Assembly (NCBI RefSeq): GCF_034702125.1
Contig: NC_085857.1
Span: 54,218,046-54,282,045 of the forward strand
Direction of reading: 5' to 3'
Source of the DNA: Engraulis encrasicolus
Lineage: Eukaryota; Chordata; Actinopteri; Clupeiformes; Engraulidae
Length of the DNA stretch: 64,000 nt
Below the pieces are notes generated by a model. It saw nothing but the letters and a program-made list of their open reading frames with translations. It searched no databases and was not told the DNA's origin. Below are positions 23,110 through 64,000 of the stretch, one piece after another (position 1 is the first letter of the stretch; each line of letters opens with the position of its first letter). The position numbers and the translations under genes were made by a program.

Positions 23110-23922
23110 TGCATAAAAGGCAACTGAATCTGTACTTCGTGTCGGTGGACTCTGTGAGGGTCATATATTGTTTAAGATACGGCCAGGGGGTGTACTGCCG
23201 GGCCCTTTGCACTACTCTTCTGTCTCCTCCTGGATGTATCTGGCTAGGCAAGGCAATGCTTTGAGGGGGCATGACAGCAAAGAGGGCAACTTGCACCATC
23301 TGATGATTTATAAAGCAGAGGATGACGCCAAATTCAACAGCTGGCTACAGAGAGGCAATAATTACACCAGCCCAAAAATTCCAAATGAAATAATCAAAGT
23401 AGCCTAATCAGCAACAAAATAGTAGATGACATTGCTAAGAAGATCCTGTCATTGCCCCTAATCCAGTACGCCCTCATCATTGACAGTACACAAGATGCAG
23501 CAGGAGTCGAGCAAGAGTCCTTCTGTCTGCGCTTCGTTGACAAAAACTTGCAACCCAGAGAGGAATTTATCGGTCTCTACCAGGTTACAGCCACTACTGG
23601 AGAGTGCATTGCTACTGCAGCCAAAGATGTCCTGATTCGCCTGAATCTACCTCTTTCCCAGCTACAAGGTCGAGCATATGATGGGGCGGCCAATATGTCG
23701 GGACGAATGCGGGGTGTGCAGGCATGTCTGAAGAAGGAGCAACCTCTGGCTGTTTATGTCCACTGTGGGTCACATTGTGTTAATCTTATTGTCCAAGCTG
23801 CCTGCGCATCTTCCACAATCAGAAGAGATGCAATTCATTTGGTGCATGAATTGTGCGTGTTGTTCCACCAGTCTATGAAGTTCAGGACCTTCTTCGCAAC
23901 CATAGCAAAGTCCTATCAGGGC
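23110..23922 (+). pseudogene. hAT transposase remnant 1, N-terminal half (ZMYM1-like type)
   Basis: Two overlapping frames form one protein with a frameshift and stops near 23405. The first reads LARQGNALRGHDSKEGNL and YTSPKIPNEIIKVA. The second reads YALIIDSTQDAAGVEQES (first catalytic Asp region of hAT transposases), GRAYDGAANMSGRMRGVQ and VYVHCGSHCVNLIVQAACA. These are hallmarks of the DUF4371-type hAT transposases related to vertebrate ZMYM1. It breaks off after FFATIAKSYQ at the start of another hAT element. The C-terminal part lies at about 27186-27840. Confidence 0.8.
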
Positions 23923-24170
23923 TCTAGAGTGCGACCAATTTGGTCGCATATGCGACCTACTTTCCCAATAGTGTGACTAAAAAAAACGGAGGTCGACCGG
24001 TGCGACCAGCCTTTCGGCAAAGAAAGTGGATCCAGATTAGATCCACTTTCTTTGCTTTCGGGGAGAAAAACATGCAACTCTGAAGTCTATTGAATTCTGT
24101 CTGCGACCATACCGTGGGTTAAACAAATCAGAATAAAGAAAGGGCGGAACCTTCATCTGGTTGGCCTTCG

Positions 24171-24172
<2 letters not shown>

Positions 24173-24236
<64 letters not shown>
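24173..24236. repeat. (GT)n microsatellite
   Basis: Uninterrupted GT tract immediately left of an inverted-repeat element. Confidence 0.95.
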
Positions 24237-24237
<1 letters not shown>

Positions 24238-24690
24238 AGAGCCATACAGAAGGGAGAGTTACGCGATTGGAGGACCAGGAATTAAATGGCAGCCCCGCCT
24301 TTCAGCGAGATTAGGTTGTTCCTAAAACGGCTGTCTTCCCATAGACTCAACATAGAACCACCACATTAACAGCCAAAAATAAGGACTAACGAACTTTACT
24401 GCGGGTTAATCACCACAAATATGTAAACCATCAAATGTCTCGGTGGTGATAATCACATCAGTTTTACCATCTGTGATGTTTATCTGAAGTTATTACTACG
24501 AACAGCAAGTCGTCATATTCCCTGCATTGCATCGCATTGCATTTGCTTTGTGCTACGCCCACTACTAGGAACTAACATTCGCAACGCTGAGCAGTACTGA
24601 GAAGCTAAAACAGCTAATTTTGCTAATGAGGAAGTCGGCCTTAGCACACAGCGGAGATTGCCCGACTCTCCCCTCTGTATGGCTCTGGTG
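24237..24690. mobile_element. MITE inside a (TG)n tract
   Basis: The left end reads cagagccatacagaaggg and the right end, reverse-complemented, reads ccagagccatacagaggg. (TG)n lies on both sides (to 24236 and from about 24691), so the element appears to have landed in a microsatellite. The target duplication cannot be told apart from the repeat. Confidence 0.6.
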
Positions 24691-24824
24691 TGTGTGTGTG
24701 TGTGTGTCGTGCGCATGCGTGTCATGTCTTCCCTGCTACAAGTTAGAAAGAAAACAAAGAAGTAAATAGCTAGCTAGGAGAGAACATGCAGCTCCCGTGC
24801 TAGGTAAAAGTTGGGTGAGTCAGA

Positions 24825-27185
24825 ATGAAAAGAACCTTGGATCACTTCTTCGTGAAGTTAAGACCAGAACAATCTGAAGCTCCGCAGTGCTCTGGCACGA
24901 AGCCAATGCCATCATGTTCGAATTAGCCAAACAATGAGCCACAGCTCGTAGCTAAAAAGTAGTGATGGCAGTCTGGCACAAGCGCGCCGGAACGTGTTTC
25001 AAACCATCAACTGTGAAAACCATTAAACCACTGTTCCGAAGTTTGCTTCAGTACGGAAAAACCACGTGATATATGACGTATGAAACAGTAAACTGGTTCA
25101 GTTTTCCGAAAGAAGCTGCAGTGTTTCGCGCTGCCACACGAACCGGCAGGCGCGCGCAAATGTGTTTGGACTTTTGCAGAGCCGTCTGCCAGGTTACATT
25201 GGAGAGAATAGATATTTTATTGACTGCCATTAGGTCTATAAGTCCCACTTGATAGACAAGTAGACAACATCATCATACGTTATGAACACAACAAGGAGAC
25301 GACATTAATGTTCAGCAACATTTTATTCTGATCGCCCAAAAAATAGCCTAATAATAAATTAATAAATAAATGTGGCATCGTAGCCTTTGTAATGTCGTCT
25401 ACCTCAACTGCCTCATCAGTAGCCCAAAATGTCAAATGTCTGGAAGTCAGTGTACAAAAGTATGAGAGCAGTCCAATATTGGGGATAATGTCGCAGATGA
25501 TGAGGGCACAACATCTCATCTTATCGAATTGAGCCCGTTTAATTGCAAACATGACTTTTCACCAGGAGAGGGCCCTGTTACTGAAGCTTCAAGTACTAAC
25601 CCATTTTTTGAAGCAGTGTGCCTAATGGTTCAGAGCTTCAACAAAGCTTCATTGGCCCATCACTACTAAAAAGGCGAAAGTGTACTCCTTTCGGAAAGAG
25701 TGGCTAGGTCAGTTTTCTTGGCTCCGATATGATAAGGGCGAAAACGTGATGCACTGCATCGTTGGCCACTGGTTGTCAAACATTTCGAATTGAAACGTTG
25801 AAAAAGCATGGTGCCTCAATAAAACACACGACATGTAGAGATAAATGCACTGCCCAAACGCCCCCTCTCCCTGCTGCCTTTCAAAGGCAAGCAGCATCAA
25901 ACAGGACCTCGGAGGAGGCAGCAATGATGATAAAGTTTAATATCGCTTACAACATCGCCAAGGAAGAGATTCCATTCACTAAGTTCAGGTCTGAAATCAT
26001 TGTCCATAAAAAAAACGGCCTCGATGTAAATCCAACCTACAGCAATGATGTGGCGTGTTCTCAATTTATTGGGATCATAGGAGATACTCTAAAACAGAAG
26101 ACGTCTCTGGAAGTCGCAAATAGCGCCTACATATCCTTCCTAATAGACGGGGATTCCGACATTTCCACAAAAGAGTGCGTTATTGTCTACGCCCGTGTCT
26201 TGCGGAGAGGAAGACCTGTCAACATTCTTATTGGGCGCATCGAGGTGGAGCATGCCCATGCCCAAGGTAAGCATGCCATTTAGACTCTGTCAATAATGTG
26301 CCTATTTTATCGTATCATTTAAATTGAACATAAATACAAATTAATTCAAAATGTAAAAGAAAGTAAATTTACAAAATGTAAAAGAAAAGTAAATATTTTT
26401 TTATTTCTTTTAGGAATGTATGCTGCCTCAAAAAAAAACATTTGCTGCTCTTGGGGACCAGTGCAGTAACTGGTTGGACAAAGTGATTGGTCTGGGTGCT
26501 GATGGTGCAGCTGTGAATTTGGGCAGGAAGGGGGGCGTCATAGCCCTGCTGCAGGTGGCCACATTGTGCCATTCCATTGTATGCCTCACAGGTAAGATTA
26601 AAGAAATTGTATGATTGACAGTTCTAAATTCACCGTGACTTATTTTCTTTCACAGAGGATTTTTATTTATATGTAACATTTGACTGTGGTTTCAGATTGG
26701 AATTGGCAATGCTGTCCGTGCAGAGGGAGAATCCGATGACAGGGCAGCTGTACGACCTTCTTCATTTAATTTGGAAGACGTATCATTTCAGCCCAAAATC
26801 AAGGAGGGAACTCCGGGCCATTGGAGCCGACTTGGGGGTGAACGTGTTGATGCCTAGTGGGGTGAAGGGGACGAGGTGGCTCCCACATGTTTCTAGGGCC
26901 CTGGAGACCTTTCTGAAACCAGGACAGTTCACTGCTGTGTACTATCATATGGATCACTTGGCAGGATCCTCTGGCAATGCAGACATTGCAGGCCGGGCTG
27001 CAAAGGTCAGTGCAATTCTTTCAGAATATGTCTTGCATGAAAGCCACTTGTCTTTGATTATTTTAGGAATTGAGTTCATGATTGTTTTATTGTTGTTTAT
27101 TGTTTTATTTTTTTATTGTTGTATGATGCAGGTCAAGAAATCAATGGAAGATGCCACATTTGTTGCTTTTTGCCATTTCATGGCT
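24825..27185 (+). pseudogene. hAT transposase remnant 2 (ZNF862/C17orf113-like), spliced
   Basis: It starts MKRTLDHFFVKLRPEQSE at 24825 and is broken at 24951 by another hAT element. It resumes at 25674 with a BED-like finger region (FRKEWLGQFSWLRYDKGENVMHC). The exon ends at 26266 with gtaagc. Further exons are 26414-26591 (GLGADGAAVNLGRKGGVIALL), 26696-27005 (GVKGTRWLPHVSRALETFL, the conserved TRW motif) and 27132 to about 27185 (MEDATFVAFCHFMA). Premature stops and missing C-terminal dimerisation sequence show decay. Family assignment rests on the GADGAAVN and GTRW motifs. Confidence 0.7.
24960..25665. mobile_element. hAT element, 706 bp, inserted in hAT transposase 2
   Basis: The ends are tagtgatggcag and, reverse-complemented, tagtgatgggcc. 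Identical octamers ctaaaaag flank it at 24952-24959 and 25666-25673. It is non-coding. The host transposase frame continues on the far side. Confidence 0.92.
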
Positions 27186-27840
27186 GCCGTGGAGCATGTG
27201 AAGCGAGGGATCCAGAAGAAAAGATCTGAAGGGCATTTGGCCAGCTGTACATGAAAGCATCTCAGACAGTAACATCTGGAAGCCTGCAGCCCGTCAAGAT
27301 GCCTCGTGTCAGAATACCCCCAAAGCGCATCGCCGGTCCAGACGGCTGAAGACTACTACAGAGCTCAGTACTTCAACACTTTAGACACCATCATTACACA
27401 ATTCTCAGTGCGTTTTAGCCAAGAGGGGCTTCAGAGGCTACAGAAGTTGGAAAACATTGTCCTCACTGGGAAGATGGATACCGTAATCAATGAATACTCA
27501 GAGTTGGATGCCACGTCTTTAGACATACAGCTAAAAATGTTCAAGGCCTCTCAGAGGTGGTATGACACCAGATGTACGGCATCTTTTTAGGGAAGTGGAG
27601 GCCCTCTTGCGACTCATTATGGTTGTTCCTGCCTCCTCAACAGAGGCTGAACGACGTTTTAGTGCTCTCAGACGCCTGAAGACATGGCTCAGAATATCCA
27701 TGACACAAACCCGGCTTAACAATCTCGCCATTTGCCACGTGCATCAAGAAAAATTAGATGCATTAGACAGAAGACAGATCTGTAAGAGATTTCTGGAGTC
27801 AAATGATGAACGCATCTGTACTTGTGGGCCATTTCTGTAG
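27186..27840 (+). pseudogene. hAT transposase remnant 1, C-terminal half
   Basis: It reads AVEHVKRGIQKKRSEG and PRVRIPPKRIAG, then YYRAQYFNTLDTIITQF. After a frameshift near 27570 it reads the hAT dimerisation domain: VVPASSTEAERRFSALRRLK, TRLNNLAICHVHQEKLDALD, ending in CTCGPFL. This is the C-terminal part of the ZMYM1-like transposase begun at 23110. The middle, with the TRW motif, is absent. Confidence 0.8.
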
Positions 27841-27924
27841 ATATACAGCATGTATATGCTCTTTTCTATACTATCCAGACTAACAATACAATTTAGCAGC
27901 TCTGTATTCTGACGAAATATGTAC

Positions 27925-28017
27925 TGTGTGTGTGTGTGAGTGAGTGAGTGAGTGAGTGAGTGAGTGAGTGAGTGAGTGAGTGAGTGAGTGAGTGGGAGAG
28001 AGAGAGAGAGAGAGAGA
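27925..28017. repeat. (TG)n-(TGAG)n-(GA)n compound microsatellite
   Basis: About 15 TGAG units flanked by TG and GA runs. Confidence 0.95.
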
Positions 28018-28374
28018 ATGTTAATTGCACATTTTGTATTTGTGTTTTGCTACTTGACATACAATTAAAAAAACAAGCTTTGAATTGTAACTTGTTCATT
28101 GGTCATTATACTGTATTTCTTAAATAAATAAATAAGTAAAAGCTGTGTTTTGGCATAGTTATGGCTATTATGGGTAACTTATGTTTAACTAATGGGTTAT
28201 TCTGGGTACATTATGGCTAAGCTTTGGCTGGTATCTGGATGTTTGGCATTCTTATGGCAGTCCAAAGATGCATCTTTGGCAGATTTTAGGCTTCTTTTGT
28301 TTTTCCTTTGGCATGCAGTATTTACTGAACACTAATCCTCTGCTTTACGTTTTTTTTTTTTTGGCGATGATGTT

Positions 28375-28446
28375 ACTAATGCGGCCCGCTTGAGGTCCAC
28401 ATGGGTTGTATGCGGCCCCCGGACCAAAATGAGTTTGACACCCCTG
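28375..28446. mobile_element. Right terminus of the first hAT element
   Basis: The reverse complement starts caggggtgtcaaactcattt, followed by the 'ccgcat...cccatgtggac' region. This is the widespread hAT terminus seen with ZMYM1-like transposases. It sits in the right place downstream of the C-terminal coding half. A left partner was not found. A broken copy of the same terminus is at about 45497-45525. Confidence 0.6.
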
Positions 28447-28726
28447 TTCTAGAGCATATATTGTAGGATTTAACATTTGTGTGTGAATGTTCATATCGGT
28501 CTACTGATAAAGATAAACTGCCCAGGCAGCAAAAAAGTTATGACAGAAAACCTTTGGCAAACCTTTGGGACAGCACATGGCCCTCATTTGGGGTAAATAC
28601 TGCATGCCAAAGGAAAAACAAAAGAAGCCTAAAAATCTGTGTAAGCTTGTGTTCTATGTTAACGTATGTGCATTGATGTGTGTAAAGTTTTGTTTATTCT
28701 GTTTTATTCTTGAAATGTGTCTTGTG

Positions 28727-28885
28727 CATGCCCTGCCGTGGCCAACCGGTAGGGCACTCGCCTGCCATGCGGCCCGGGCCCTTTGCCTTACCCCTCCCCA
28801 TCTCTCTCCCAATTCGCTTCCTGTCCACCTCTCCCACTTGCTGTCCTGTCAAATGAAACAGTAAAAGACAAAACATTTTTTTAAA
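28727..28885 (+). mobile_element. tRNA-derived SINE
   Basis: It begins ccgtggccaaccggtagggc with an A-box-like segment and 'cactcgcctgcca', followed by a pyrimidine-rich body and an A-rich tail (aaaagacaaaacattt). The layout is that of a fish tRNA-derived SINE with a degraded B box. Confidence 0.6.
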
Positions 28886-29366
28886 GTCTTGTTCATACTT
28901 TTTTTTTGTAAGTATGCTACTGGACACCTCCATTTCCCTCGGAATCTAATGATAATCTACTACCATACTAAATAGTTCTCCAGTTTCCACTGTTAAATTT
29001 AAACATTCATCTTTACTTTATAAGTACTTTAATTTTGAAGTTTTATTTGGTACCATAGCCTTCCTTAAAAAAATGATATACTGCCAAACTAGGATTGCAA
29101 ACGGGGGGATCCTGTCTTGACATTTTATCCGGGCTTCACTTCAGAGAGGCCTGTAAATTTCATAAGTAGTCAAACCGCGACACCCAGAGGTCTTCTCTTG
29201 TTGTAACGCGCAGAGCGTGTTTACAAATGCACTCGTTGTGTACAACTAGAGCTCTACAGACATTCACAGCAATATACAAACATCCAGTTCACTCGCAATG
29301 ATACAAACGGAAATGCAAACCAGGCATTTGAAAAGGAATATTCACTTGGTATTGAATCAAATGGGT
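28886..29366. other. Intergenic sequence before the histone pair
   Basis: No gene recognised. Confidence 0.5.
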
Positions 29367-29382
29367 GGCTCTTAAAAGAGCC
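29367..29382 (-). terminator. Histone mRNA 3' stem-loop of H2A
   Basis: The minus strand reads ggctcttttaagagcc, a 6-bp stem with a four-base loop, exactly the consensus, 26 bases after the H2A stop codon. It is bound by SLBP and directs 3' end formation without polyadenylation. Confidence 0.95.
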
Positions 29383-29407
29383 TTTCAATCGTTGATCCAG
29401 CCAGGGT

Positions 29408-30572
<1,165 letters not shown>

Positions 30573-30599
30573 ATACATATCTACCATCAGAAAAACAAA

Positions 30600-30615
30600 G
30601 GCTCTTTTAAGAGCC
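30600..30615 (+). terminator. Histone mRNA 3' stem-loop of H4
   Basis: The sequence ggctcttttaagagcc, 28 bases after the stop, is the consensus SLBP-binding hairpin and is identical to the H2A one. Confidence 0.95.
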
Positions 30616-31692
30616 GCCCAGTTACATCATGAAAAAAGCATTTCCACATCTCAACCTTAAAAAAAAACATTCTTAGTAATACACGTTGTAATGACATGCT
30701 GCTATTGCATGTATATATTCATGTAAACGGTTTTACTGTATTTTAGTCATTCAGCTACTATTAATTAGGCTACACAGTACACTGTAAAATCTCAATGATT
30801 GTTTTTAGTCGCCGCCATTAAGTGCCACAAAGGCATGCACGAAGAACAAAGATGGTGTCTTCATGGGCGGGAAGGTGGGGGAAGGGATTCATTTACCACT
30901 AACTGAACACCCACATGGTCTCCGAGATGACACGTACGTCTAAAAACGCACACAAGAAAGCGAGATATATATTTATATTGAATGTCATTCGTTTATTATT
31001 CACGGCAAATTGTAAATATTTTGTAAAACAGTATGTACCGTTCACAATGCAGCCGAGTGTGCCTGAGGCGAACTACTAGCCCATGATGCCCTGCGCAATC
31101 CATTTAAAGCTACAGTGACATCATTTTGCGCAAAGTCTAGGAAGTGAAGAATTAAGGCCTTTCTTCGCAGAGTAAGAATATTTCATCACTTTTATTTGGT
31201 AGCATTCATACAGTGCCATGTCATGTTATTTAAACTGTTATCATTTGGATATGTGTCTGAAACATACATTAGTAGGCCTAATAGTATGTTATTCGTTCAA
31301 ATCAATAAAGAACAAACCTATGCTGGTAGGCCATACACACACACACACACAAGAGAACATTACACAACAGTTCTAATAGGAAGCTGGCTTTTCATGTATT
31401 CATTTTTGTCAATGTATAATCTTTTTTAATTCCTTTTTTAATAAAGCTCAAACAGCATGTGGCAGCGTGTGATTCAAAATATGACATATTTTGTAAAGGA
31501 ATTGTAGAGATCACTGTAAAACAATGAAGTTAAATTGCATTTCAGGGGACCGAGAGAAGGTGATTCAAAATTCTCCTTCTCCCCCGTCTGGTAGAGTGTA
31601 GTAGTGCAGGCATGACGGGCAGCCACAAGACGGTGGTGCTGAGACCGGCCTCCATCCATCCACAGGGCTCTGACGGCACCTCCAACAGGAGA
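30616..31692. other. Intergenic sequence between convergent H4 and calpain
   Basis: No coding exon. About 31470-31560 resembles the interior of the hAT MITE family (A-D). A minus-strand AATAAA at 31191-31196 could serve the calpain mRNA, about 500 bases past its stop codon, but this is not certain. Confidence 0.4.
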
Positions 31693-61868
<30,176 letters not shown>

Positions 61869-62303
61869 CCTTACACCGTGAAGTGTCAAGTCTGTGTGTT
61901 AAGTGTGTGAGGTGTGCGGTTTTGCAAGTGTGTTAAGTGTGTGTGTATGTGAGGGTGTGTGTGCGAAGTGAGGTGTGTGTGTGACCGAAAGAGATGAAGA
62001 GTGAGTGAGTAAGAAAGTGTGGGTGTGTGTTTTGTGAGAGAGGGAGAAAGAAAGAGAGAGAGGGAGAGAGAGGCAGAGAAAGAGGACACAGGTGTGTGTA
62101 TGAGAGAAAGGGAGTAAGAGACTAGGTGAAGTGCTGGAGGAGTGTGTGTGTGCTGACTGAGGTGTTGATGGCTTTTGTTGTCAGCAGGTGGCTGATGATT
62201 GGCTCGTGGTCAGCATGGGCGGGGCTATAGATTACCTGCCGCACAGGTACACTCTGCATCACGTGAGTGTGCAGTACTAACTGTGATGGTGAGAGGCGGA
62301 GGT
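61869..62303 (-). promoter_or_regulatory. Calpain upstream region with promoter-like elements
   Basis: A GC box (gggcggggc at 62217-62225) and a CCAAT box (minus strand, 62198-62202) lie about 330-360 bases upstream of the ATG. The 5' UTR and any non-coding first exon cannot be placed from sequence alone. Confidence 0.4.

Positions 62304-62371
<68 letters not shown>
62304..62371. repeat. (GAAA)n microsatellite
   Basis: About 17 tetramer units followed by a degenerate tail to about 62430. Confidence 0.95.
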
Positions 62372-62595
62372 AATCAAGCAAGAAAAAAATCAAGCAAGAA
62401 ACAAATCAAGCAAGAAAGAAATACAGCAGGAAAGAAAGAGAAAGACAAGGAGAGAGGAACAAATATACATGTACCTGCGTACATAGGCCTGCTATAATAC
62501 CGCCCCTATGGCAGTGCAGCAATCCGTTTTTGCAATGTTAAATCAACACTACAGAGGTGTTTATAAAGGTTCATTGTAATATTAACAGTGTTCAG

Positions 62596-62608
62596 GTGTG
62601 TGTGTGTG

Positions 62609-62695
<87 letters not shown>

Positions 62696-62696
62696 G
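62596..62696. repeat. (GT)n microsatellite
   Basis: Over 45 units with rare interruptions. About 62530-62600 and 62820-62905 share a duplicated segment around gtgttaa/tcaacact. Confidence 0.95.
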
Positions 62697-63039
62697 TCTG
62701 AGCGCATGTCTATGTGTGTGTGTGAGGTTAAGAGGGGGTGGTACACATGACTAGGTAGGGGGGTAGAGTGAGAGGGGGGGGGGGCTACTATGGCAGTACA
62801 TGACTGTTCAGTAGTCCTTTTTTCAGTGTTAATTCAACACTAAAGAGAAGGACCACATACAAAAGAGAACTGCTTACAATGGTACTGTGTAATGTATTAA
62901 CAGTGTTCAGGTATTGTCTAATCCAACTGACACAGCCCTGCATTAGAAGTCGAGTATGTGGTCATGTGATGTCTTGTTTACAGTACTGGCCCGTTATTGT
63001 TACAGTAAACACAGCCAGGGGAGCTGCACTCCATGCTGG

Positions 63040-63043
<4 letters not shown>

Positions 63044-63112
<69 letters not shown>
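63044..63112. repeat. (GA)n microsatellite
   Basis: About 34 uninterrupted units. Confidence 0.95.
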
Positions 63113-63117
<5 letters not shown>

Positions 63118-63882
63118 TTTTAAGAATACTTTATTAAAACAATTTGTACATGATGTGTACAATCAGATCATATTACACACTTAAAATGTGCAAAAGTAGC
63201 CTAGATTAAAGAAAATAAACCAAAATAATAAACAAAGAGATGAAGAGAAAAACAAAACAATTTTCAGTAACAATTGCGCAAATATTTATTTTCCTGGTTA
63301 AATAAAGGTTAAAAACCTGTAGTTCCGCGCAGCTTTGTGAGCTCCACTACTTCGGTCGGGGGGCGGGGCCCCTAGGCAATTGCTTATTTGCATAATGTTA
63401 AGTCTGGTCCTAAATGACAGAATAATCCAATAGAGCTCGCAAGTGGGTGACATCAAGTTGTATGTGGTGGATAAGCATTTTGATAAATAAAATTCCCATG
63501 TTACAAGTCATAGGGATACAGGTTTGCCAAAAATATAAGACAGACATCAACAACCAACAGGGGGCTCGAGAGTTAGGCTACACACACATACAGAGGTCTG
63601 GAAAGAACCAGGCTAGTGTGCACACATACAGGGCAAGACGGTTGTAGAAGTGACGAGGAATCCACGTAGTAAAGTACACAGACTGAGGTTTATTCACACG
63701 AACTTGTACGTACAACTGACTTGTAGTGAACTCTATAATAACTGACAAAATACCCAACAGACCCCTGCGGCATCTTGTACGTCATGTTGCCAGGGCAACA
63801 ATCATACACATTCTACATCCCCCCTCTTAACAAAGCACAGCAAATCAGTGTTGTTTTTTCTTTTGGATAATAGGGACATGTC
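63113..63882. other. Non-coding end region
   Basis: No gene recognised. Confidence 0.4.
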
Positions 63883-64000
63883 CTTAAAGGATTTATCCGG
63901 AGTTGGAACAAGTTTGCCTGATTTTTGCATGTTTGGGATGAAATACAGTCACTCTAGAGCAAAATCAAGGCAAAAGGATGCGTTTTGAGAAAGTTTGATA
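63883..64000. mobile_element. Second copy of the foldback element, cut by the window edge
   Basis: From the TTAA at 63885-63888 on, the sequence matches the left arm of 53187-54077 with only a couple of differences, and runs off the window. Confidence 0.85.

Larger units (their letters stand above)
23917..27185 (+). mobile_element. Second hAT element, inserted in the first
   Basis: The left end is cagggctctagagtgcgacc, followed by the inverted 'ggtcgca' motifs of a known kind of hAT terminus. Its transposase occupies 24825-27185. No matching right terminus or 8-bp duplication is visible at the junction near 27185. The right end, and the middle of the host hAT gene, were therefore probably lost by deletion. 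Confidence 0.6.

Noticed and set aside
30616..31692. Additional histone genes (H3, H2B, H1)
   Set aside because: No frame or stem-loop of these types is present between H4 and the calpain gene or on the H2A side.

Overview
The window is nuclear DNA from a teleost fish. The evidence is spliced vertebrate genes (a 22-exon calpain and replication-type histones H2A and H4), very dense (TG)n/(CA)n and (GA)n microsatellites, and a fish-like repeat load: L1-clade and Rex1/L2-type LINEs, piggyBac, hAT, Harbinger and ISL2EU-like DNA transposons, and tRNA-derived SINEs. The species cannot be named from sequence alone.

Layout. 1-3.0 kb: a tandemly duplicated block of about 1 kb with hAT MITEs and exon-like minus-strand pieces. 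3.0-12.7 kb: mostly non-coding, with repeat remnants, a proline-rich zinc-finger fragment carrying a 36-bp minisatellite (7.1-7.7 kb) and a SANT/Myb-like fragment (10.0 kb). 12.7-22.9 kb: a tower of nested transposons. A TTAA-flanked MITE abuts a piggyBac element (13286-22860). That element carries a full-length L1-like LINE (14091-20628), which carries a 1175-bp hAT element (16470-17644). Target-site duplications are readable at every level. 23.1-28.4 kb: one hAT transposase remnant interrupted by a second, itself interrupted by a 706-bp hAT element. 29.4-30.6 kb: divergent H2A (minus) and H4 (plus) genes, both with histone 3' stem-loops. 31.7-61.9 kb: one classical calpain gene on the minus strand. 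Its 22 coding exons join without a frameshift into 706 residues with the Cys106/His263/Asn287 triad and a C-terminal penta-EF-hand domain. 61.9-64 kb: calpain upstream region and repeats.

The calpain introns hold most of the remaining interest. They contain a tRNA-Ile(UAU)-like array, one member of which is split by two DNA transposons. They also contain a 3.1-kb ISL2EU-like element, a trimeric DNA repeat, a near-perfect 891-bp palindrome, and several tandem copies of exon edges spread among microsatellites. The exon 9 splice donor is itself the first unit of a (GT)n tract. Functionally, the supportable host genes are two S-phase histones and one cytosolic calcium-dependent cysteine protease. 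The other coding sequence belongs to mobile elements in various states of decay.
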